Positions 58,715 through 64,000 of a stretch of 64,000 nt of DNA are shown here, piece after piece. Every line of letters begins with the position of its first letter. The stretch's first letter is position 1. Under the pieces are notes generated by a model. That model saw only the letters and a list, made by a program, of their open reading frames with translations, searched no databases and was not told the DNA's origin. The stretch comes from Vampirovibrio sp. (GTDB lineage Bacteria > Cyanobacteriota > Vampirovibrionia > Vampirovibrionales > JAJTHC01): contig JACEUU010000003.1 in assembly GCA_024998755.1 (NCBI GenBank), positions 310,001 through 374,000 of the forward strand, read 5' to 3'. A program made the translations under genes and the position numbers.

Positions 58715-60094
58715 CTAAAGCCCGCAGGGGGACTGCGGGTTTTTATGGGCAGCTAAGCGGTCAAGGTCATAAAACAACCACGCCATCGGCTTACGTTCGC
58801 CCGCTTCCGCATGAAAAATATCCGATGTGGTCAAATGCCCTTCCGGCCAACGGTAATGAGCCAAATCCACATGGTCTACATCATAAAAAACCCGAGCAAA
58901 ACACCCATCATAATTGCTTTCAAACCCACCCAAAGGCTCGTTATAAGGCGTATTACGTTCCGGCAAATAAAGCGTACTTGAAAGCGGAATAACCCCATCA
59001 TTAAACCGATACAAATGCTGTAAACCCGCCCACTGAGCTTTGGGCGTATAAGTAGGAATATTAGCAATCTGCCAATTCATATAATTCATAGCCCCATGCA
59101 CCGTATACCCATAAACCGGCAACACCGTACCCAATAAATTCGCCGGTACATGAATTAACCCATCCGAAGTGGTGGCTAAAAAAGGCTTCCGCTTTTTGCG
59201 AGTTTTCGTATAAGCATTTTCAATATAACTGGTATAAATAACCAATTTTTTCTTAAATGCCAGTACATGGGCATCCGTACTACGATATTTAGGCTCGGGT
59301 AAATAAATAGGCGATTGCGTCTGTGTACTACCGTCTTTGGCTGACTTATGCCAAAACTTGGTAACTTTGATGTTAGGAATAGACCCATCAAAATTCCGCC
59401 AGCCCATATCCTGCACCAAATTATCCCGCCCAAACATAAACGCCTGATAAGCCATTTTATCGCTCAAATTCCGAAGCGGAGACGGGTTTTTAAAAAATTT
59501 ATCAAACCAAGACTTATCAAACAACAATGACCCATGATAAGGCACCGCCATACCAAAAATAGTCTGTGTTTTTTCCAACAACGCAGGGTTTTCAATCAGC
59601 GTGTCTCTCGCAACCAACCCGCCCAAACTATAAGAAAAAATAACCATCTTCGGACTATTTTCAGGCAAATGCTTCGTGAAATAATCCAATTCCTGCCCAA
59701 ATTCAGGCGATAAAACAGACAATGGTTCAGTGGAATCATACAAAAAGAGATAAAATTTATACTGCTTTTGAATGCTGGGCTGTTTTTCAATCGCCCTAGC
59801 CAACTTCTTCCACCACGGGTTTCCCTGCCCTTCCTGAGACCGCCCCGGTAAGACAATCAGCGGTTGACGCCCCGCCAACGGCGTTTGGTCAAACTGGTAA
59901 AGATGATTTAAATGCTGCATTTTTCTAGCAAACAACCACGGTACAACGGGTTCAATAGGTGGTTTTTCAGCAATGAGTTGAGGCAGAATAGCAGGTGCTG
60001 GCTGGGCTAACGGTGTTTCCCCAAAAGCAACGAGGGTATTAGCCATAAAAATTAAAGATAAAATGGTCATCAACATAGGACGAAATGGCAGCAT
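58715..60094 (-). CDS. Alpha/beta-hydrolase (lipase-like) exported protein
   Basis: N-terminal signal; PLIVLPGRSQEG, VIFSYSLGGLVARDTL (GxSxG-like). Confidence 0.72.
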   Translation of the reverse strand: MLPFRPMLMTILSLIFMANTLVAFGETPLAQPAPAILPQLIAEKPPIEPVVPWLFARKMQHLNHLYQFDQTPLAGRQPLIVLPGRSQEGQGNPWWKKLARAIEKQPSIQKQYKFYLFLYDSTEPLSVLSPEFGQELDYFTKHLPENSPKMVIFSYSLGGLVARDTLIENPALLEKTQTIFGMAVPYHGSLLFDKSWFDKFFKNPSPLRNLSDKMAYQAFMFGRDNLVQDMGWRNFDGSIPNIKVTKFWHKSAKDGSTQTQSPIYLPEPKYRSTDAHVLAFKKKLVIYTSYIENAYTKTRKKRKPFLATTSDGLIHVPANLLGTVLPVYGYTVHGAMNYMNWQIANIPTYTPKAQWAGLQHLYRFNDGVIPLSSTLYLPERNTPYNEPLGGFESNYDGCFARVFYDVDHVDLAHYRWPEGHLTTSDIFHAEAGERKPMAWLFYDLDRLAAHKNPQSPCGL

Positions 60095-60214
60095 AAAATT
60101 TAAAAACCTTATAAAAATGCAACAACAGGTAGTGTCTATTTTTGTTATGATGTCATCATACCTAACATAACCTGCCCTGTCATACTTATTTTTTAAAAAA
60201 GGACTTTCACACCC

Positions 60215-60727
60215 ATGAGCACCACTGAAACCCTCTACCCAATTGCTGACTTACTAAAAACCCCTAAAACCTTGGAACAATGGGAAGCCTTACTCCCCCA
60301 AGCCCCTACCCCCGTAGGTTCTTACGTTCCCTGTAAAACGCTAGGCAACACCGTGTTTACATCAGGCACGCTACCGATGAAAGAAGGCAAACTAGCCTAT
60401 GTAGGCCGTATTGGCGAAGGCGGTAATTTAACTATTGAAGCTGGGCAAGAAGCCGCTAGGCTTTGTATTTTAAACGCATTAAGCATTCTAAAAGCGGAGC
60501 TAGGGAGTTTGAGCCGGATAAAATCTGTCGTAAAATTGGTTGGATTTGTGATGGGAACTGCCGATTTTTACGCCCAACCCGCTGTTATTAACGGGGCTTC
60601 TGATTTATTGGTAGCCATTTTGGGTGAAACAGTCGGTCGGCACGCTCGTTCTGCTGTTGGGGTGGCGAATTTGCCATTAGAAGCCCCAGTTGAATTGGAA
60701 CTGATTGTTGAAGTTCATCCACTCTAA
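60215..60727 (+). CDS. RidA family protein
   Basis: PVGSYVPCKTLGNTVFTSGTLPMKEGKLAYVGRIG, GRHARSAVGVANLPLEAPVELELIVEV. Confidence 0.88.
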   Translation: MSTTETLYPIADLLKTPKTLEQWEALLPQAPTPVGSYVPCKTLGNTVFTSGTLPMKEGKLAYVGRIGEGGNLTIEAGQEAARLCILNALSILKAELGSLSRIKSVVKLVGFVMGTADFYAQPAVINGASDLLVAILGETVGRHARSAVGVANLPLEAPVELELIVEVHPL

Positions 60728-60814
60728 GGTTGTAAGTGCAACCTAATTGCGTTAAGATAAGGGCATCTTTTTTGAAACCTCTTATTTTTAACAATAGGCT
60801 AACTTCCACTGTTT

Positions 60815-61663
60815 ATGTTTTCAATGCTGCCTTTTTTAATTGCGTCGCCCACCACAGGGATTATTTCGCTATGGAGTGCGTTTTCATTAGGCGTGTTGCA
60901 TGGGTTTGAACCAGGGCATGGTAAAGGGATTGTTTCTGCCTATGTAGCAGGCAAAAAGCCCAACGTATTAGAATTATTAGGGTTGTGCGGTATTTTAACC
61001 CTTTCCCATAGTATTGGAGCATTTTCGCTGGTACTACTAGGCTTAGCTTTTGGGGGGTCGCTCAACCAGTTAGACCCTGCCTTTATCCAGAGCGTTCATA
61101 TTTTAGCCGCTAGTTTTGTGGTGGTACTGGGTATTCATCTACTTTGGCAACAAAAGTCGTTAATTAAAGCCCTCATATCCCCCACTTCAACCACAGAAAA
61201 AGAAACAGATGCAGAAAGCATCGCACTTGAAGCAGACCATCAGCACGCTGATAATGCTTGCTGTATGCCGACACCCGCCATGCCCAGCACCAGAGACCGA
61301 GCGTCTATCTACAAAGAAATTTGGTTATTAGGACTTTCAAGCGGGATAAAACCCTGCCCCATGTCGCTTATTTTAGTGGCTTCTAGTTTACAAATTGGGC
61401 AGTGGTACGGTTGGACTCAAGGCATTTTTACCATTCTTTCTTTTTCATCTGGTATGGGGGTTTTCTTGTGTTCCGTTGGGTTAACCGTGCTTTTTGTTAC
61501 CCGAAAAATTGAAGGCAAAGCCCAAACCGTAAAACAACACCCTTGGTATGCCTTAATTAAACAATATTTACCCCTAGTTTCAGCCCTAGTTATTCTGCTT
61601 TCAGGCTTATTTTTCGTTTGGTTAGCCATGAGCACCCCACCAGAAACTACCCTTAAACCGTAA
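60815..61663 (+). CDS. NicO/RcnA-type nickel/cobalt transporter-like membrane protein
   Basis: GVLHGFEPGHGKGIVSAYVAG; His/Cys-rich cytoplasmic loop ADHQHADNACCM; second conserved segment LGLSSGIKPCPMSLILV. Confidence 0.85.
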   Translation: MFSMLPFLIASPTTGIISLWSAFSLGVLHGFEPGHGKGIVSAYVAGKKPNVLELLGLCGILTLSHSIGAFSLVLLGLAFGGSLNQLDPAFIQSVHILAASFVVVLGIHLLWQQKSLIKALISPTSTTEKETDAESIALEADHQHADNACCMPTPAMPSTRDRASIYKEIWLLGLSSGIKPCPMSLILVASSLQIGQWYGWTQGIFTILSFSSGMGVFLCSVGLTVLFVTRKIEGKAQTVKQHPWYALIKQYLPLVSALVILLSGLFFVWLAMSTPPETTLKP

Positions 61664-61682
61664 AATTCGCTTATAATAATCA

Positions 61683-62789
61683 TTGTTCATTATCAGCAGG
61701 TACGGAAAGACGCTATTAACGTTGATTGCCATTCAAAAAAAACAAAAACAGTGGTGGCAAACCAATGCCTTTTGGTTTTTAGCCACGCTTTATAGCGTTG
61801 TTGCCTTTTCAGGGGTTATAGCCCCGTACCACCCTAATACAGCCTATACCAAACTAGCCTATTTACCCCCTTCGCCCATTTATTGGGTAAACCCTGAAAC
61901 TGGCTGGTTAACCACACCCTATGTATTGGAACGAGAAAAAACCTTCAACCCCAAAACTTACGAATTTCAAGTTTACCCCAAGCTCGGCAAAACCTATCCA
62001 CTCCAATTTTTTGTAAACCAAGGAGAATCCTACGAGCTTTTCGGGCTAATTAAAACAAATTTTCATTTATTCGGCGTGGCAGAACCAGCCCACCTTAACC
62101 TGCTAGGCACCGATGAAAGCGGTCGAGACGTTTTTTCACGCCTACTGTGGGGCGGGCAAGTTTCGTTGACCATTGGGTTTGTTAGTTTGTTAATTGCCTT
62201 CCCACTGGGGTTATTAGTAGGCGGTATTGCAGGCTACAAAGGCGGATGGTTGGATACCGTACTAATGCGGTCTACCGAAATTTTAATGTCAATACCCCAC
62301 CTGTTTATTTTAGTAAGCCTAGCTTCCATTATGCCCCCTGCACTTACCAGCGTGCAACGCTTTTTGTTGGTATCAGCCTTTATGGCATTACTAGGGTGGA
62401 CAGGGTTAGCACGGATTATCCGCAATTTAATTTTATCCATTAAGCAACAAGAATTTATTGAAGCAGCCACCGCCATGGGGGCTTCCACCAGTCGTATTTT
62501 ATGGCGACACCTATTACCGCAAACCACCTCGTTTTTAATTGTAGCGGCAACGTTGGGCATACCAGGGTATATTTTAGCAGAATCTGGGTTGAGTTTTTTG
62601 GGATTAGGCATTCAACAACCTGATGCCAGCTGGGGGAATTTGCTGAAAGAAGCCCAAGAACTTTCAAACCTCATTGAACGCCCATGGCTAATGACGCCGG
62701 GATTGTTGATTTTTGGGGTAGTGTTGGCTTACAACCATCTGGGGGAATCGCTCCGCAACCGGTTAGACCCAGCTATGCGAAAACAGTAG
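61683..62789 (+). CDS. ABC transporter permease (DppC/OppC type)
   Basis: LLGTDESGRDVFSRLLWGGQVSLTIGF; EFIEAATAMGASTSRILWRHLLPQTT permease signature. Confidence 0.92.
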   Translation: MFIISRYGKTLLTLIAIQKKQKQWWQTNAFWFLATLYSVVAFSGVIAPYHPNTAYTKLAYLPPSPIYWVNPETGWLTTPYVLEREKTFNPKTYEFQVYPKLGKTYPLQFFVNQGESYELFGLIKTNFHLFGVAEPAHLNLLGTDESGRDVFSRLLWGGQVSLTIGFVSLLIAFPLGLLVGGIAGYKGGWLDTVLMRSTEILMSIPHLFILVSLASIMPPALTSVQRFLLVSAFMALLGWTGLARIIRNLILSIKQQEFIEAATAMGASTSRILWRHLLPQTTSFLIVAATLGIPGYILAESGLSFLGLGIQQPDASWGNLLKEAQELSNLIERPWLMTPGLLIFGVVLAYNHLGESLRNRLDPAMRKQ

Positions 62790-62869
62790 AGTTTACCTTG
62801 ATGTAACAACATCTTAACGGTAAACTAGCAGATAATAATAAACCCTCAAATAAGAAATACTTTCTAAAA

Positions 62870-64000
62870 ATGTTAAAAACGTGGATTGCCGTCACAACTG
62901 GAAAACTCGCCGCATGGGCTTCTAAAACGCTCACCAAGGGTGCTGGCACTAGCTTACCTGGGGTTGTGGCACTGAAAGTTTTCCCTCAAGTACTAAAATC
63001 CCTAGCCCATCAAGTGCCAAAACAAGGCATTATCGGCATCACAGGCACTAATGGAAAAACCACCAGTGCAGGGCTGATTGCCGCCTTCCTAGAAGCCAAA
63101 CCCACCCAAGTCATTCATAACCAACTAGGGGCAAATATGCTTTCAGGCATTACCAGTGCCTTACTGCTACAAACCGACTCTACCGCCCACCTCAAAGCAG
63201 ACCACTTGGTACTGGAAATTGATGAAGCCTCGCTAACCAAAGTAACCGCTCAAGCCCCCTTGCACACACTAGCCGTTACCAATTTATTCAGAGACCAACT
63301 GGACCGCTACGGCGAACTAGATACCACCGCCCAGTTTATCACCAACGCCTTCCCCAACGTTTCAGGGGCAATTATTCTCAATGCAGATGAGCCTTTGGTT
63401 GCCAGCATGGGTAAGCATCTACCCGAAGGCGTAAAACCTCTATTTTTCGGGATTCAAAACCTACCCTTCGGGCAGAGCGATTCCGATAGTAGCGTGCAAG
63501 CTGATGGGGGTGTCCCCTTTCCGTTAGAAGTATGTAGTTGCCCCAGTTGTGGAACAGACTTAAGCTATACCCACCGATTTTATGCCCAAGTGGGGCATTA
63601 TCACTGCGAAAATTGTGGGTATCAACGACCAACGCCGTCGGTTTTAGGTACGGTGCTGAAACAATCGCCCGCAGAAGCCGTTTTACAGATAGAAGCCCCT
63701 ACTTTAGGGAAAATAGAACCCTTTGAACTAAAAACCAGTTTAGTCGGCACGTTCAACCTATATAACCTACTATTAGCCGTTACTGTGGGCTTGCTACACG
63801 GTGTTTCTCCGCAAGCCATGCAGTTGGCACTGAACGAGTACGAAGGCGTATTTGGTCGGGCTGAACGCCGAACGGTTCAAGGCAAAGCCGTGCAAGTGCT
63901 ACTGATTAAAAACCCTGCGGGGGCAACAGAAGTATTGAAACTGGTAGAACAAGACCCCAACGCTAGGCTATTAATTGCCATTAACGACGATTACGCCGAT
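62870..64000 (+). CDS. murT: MurT-like Mur ligase (DUF1727-type), 3' end outside window
   Basis: IGITGTNGKTTSAGLIAAFL, LAVTNLFRDQLDRYGELDTTAQFI, CPSCGTDLSY...YHCENCGYQRP zinc ribbon, IAINDDYAD. Confidence 0.85.
   Translation, partial: MLKTWIAVTTGKLAAWASKTLTKGAGTSLPGVVALKVFPQVLKSLAHQVPKQGIIGITGTNGKTTSAGLIAAFLEAKPTQVIHNQLGANMLSGITSALLLQTDSTAHLKADHLVLEIDEASLTKVTAQAPLHTLAVTNLFRDQLDRYGELDTTAQFITNAFPNVSGAIILNADEPLVASMGKHLPEGVKPLFFGIQNLPFGQSDSDSSVQADGGVPFPLEVCSCPSCGTDLSYTHRFYAQVGHYHCENCGYQRPTPSVLGTVLKQSPAEAVLQIEAPTLGKIEPFELKTSLVGTFNLYNLLLAVTVGLLHGVSPQAMQLALNEYEGVFGRAERRTVQGKAVQVLLIKNPAGATEVLKLVEQDPNARLLIAINDDYAD

Overview
The window is a 64-kb chromosomal segment from a Gram-negative-type bacterium: an lpxK domain, a TolC-family protein and ExbB/ExbD genes are present. 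Lineage is not resolved from sequence alone. Most of it is ordinary housekeeping: radA, gpmA, tmk, polyprenyl synthetase, miaA, pyk, tlyA, exbB/exbD x2, pgsA-like, lpxK, heptosyltransferase, mutS2, coaBC, phhB, glgB-like, mutS, pyrF, bioF-like, lepB, tolC-like, purF, hemD-like, ridA, nicO-like, dppC-like and a partial murT-like gene. The accessory content stands out. (1) A retron-like module follows pyrF: an RT with NATVH, YVDD and VTG motifs, a 67-aa ORF overlapping its start, and a structured upstream region that can be folded into a candidate msr-msd. (2) A sodium:solute symporter is fused in frame to LpxK. (3) Several dispersed structured repeat families occur: a TIR-bounded 'string of small hairpins' with arm covariation, a two-unit CTTGATTGTTTG family directly after two stop codons, and composite palindromes that share an outer frame but carry different cores. 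(4) Partial copies of the mutS2 3' end lie next to accessory genes. (5) An inverted pair of GmrSD-like (DUF262/DUF1524) genes is present, one truncated by IS elements on both sides. (6) Two tandem minus-strand sRNA candidates share the same promoter layout. (7) Three tandem paralogous membrane proteins, a UbiB/AarF-like kinase and an HExxH protein are of unknown function. No tRNA, rRNA or CRISPR array was recognised. All assignments are by eye, with no database search.
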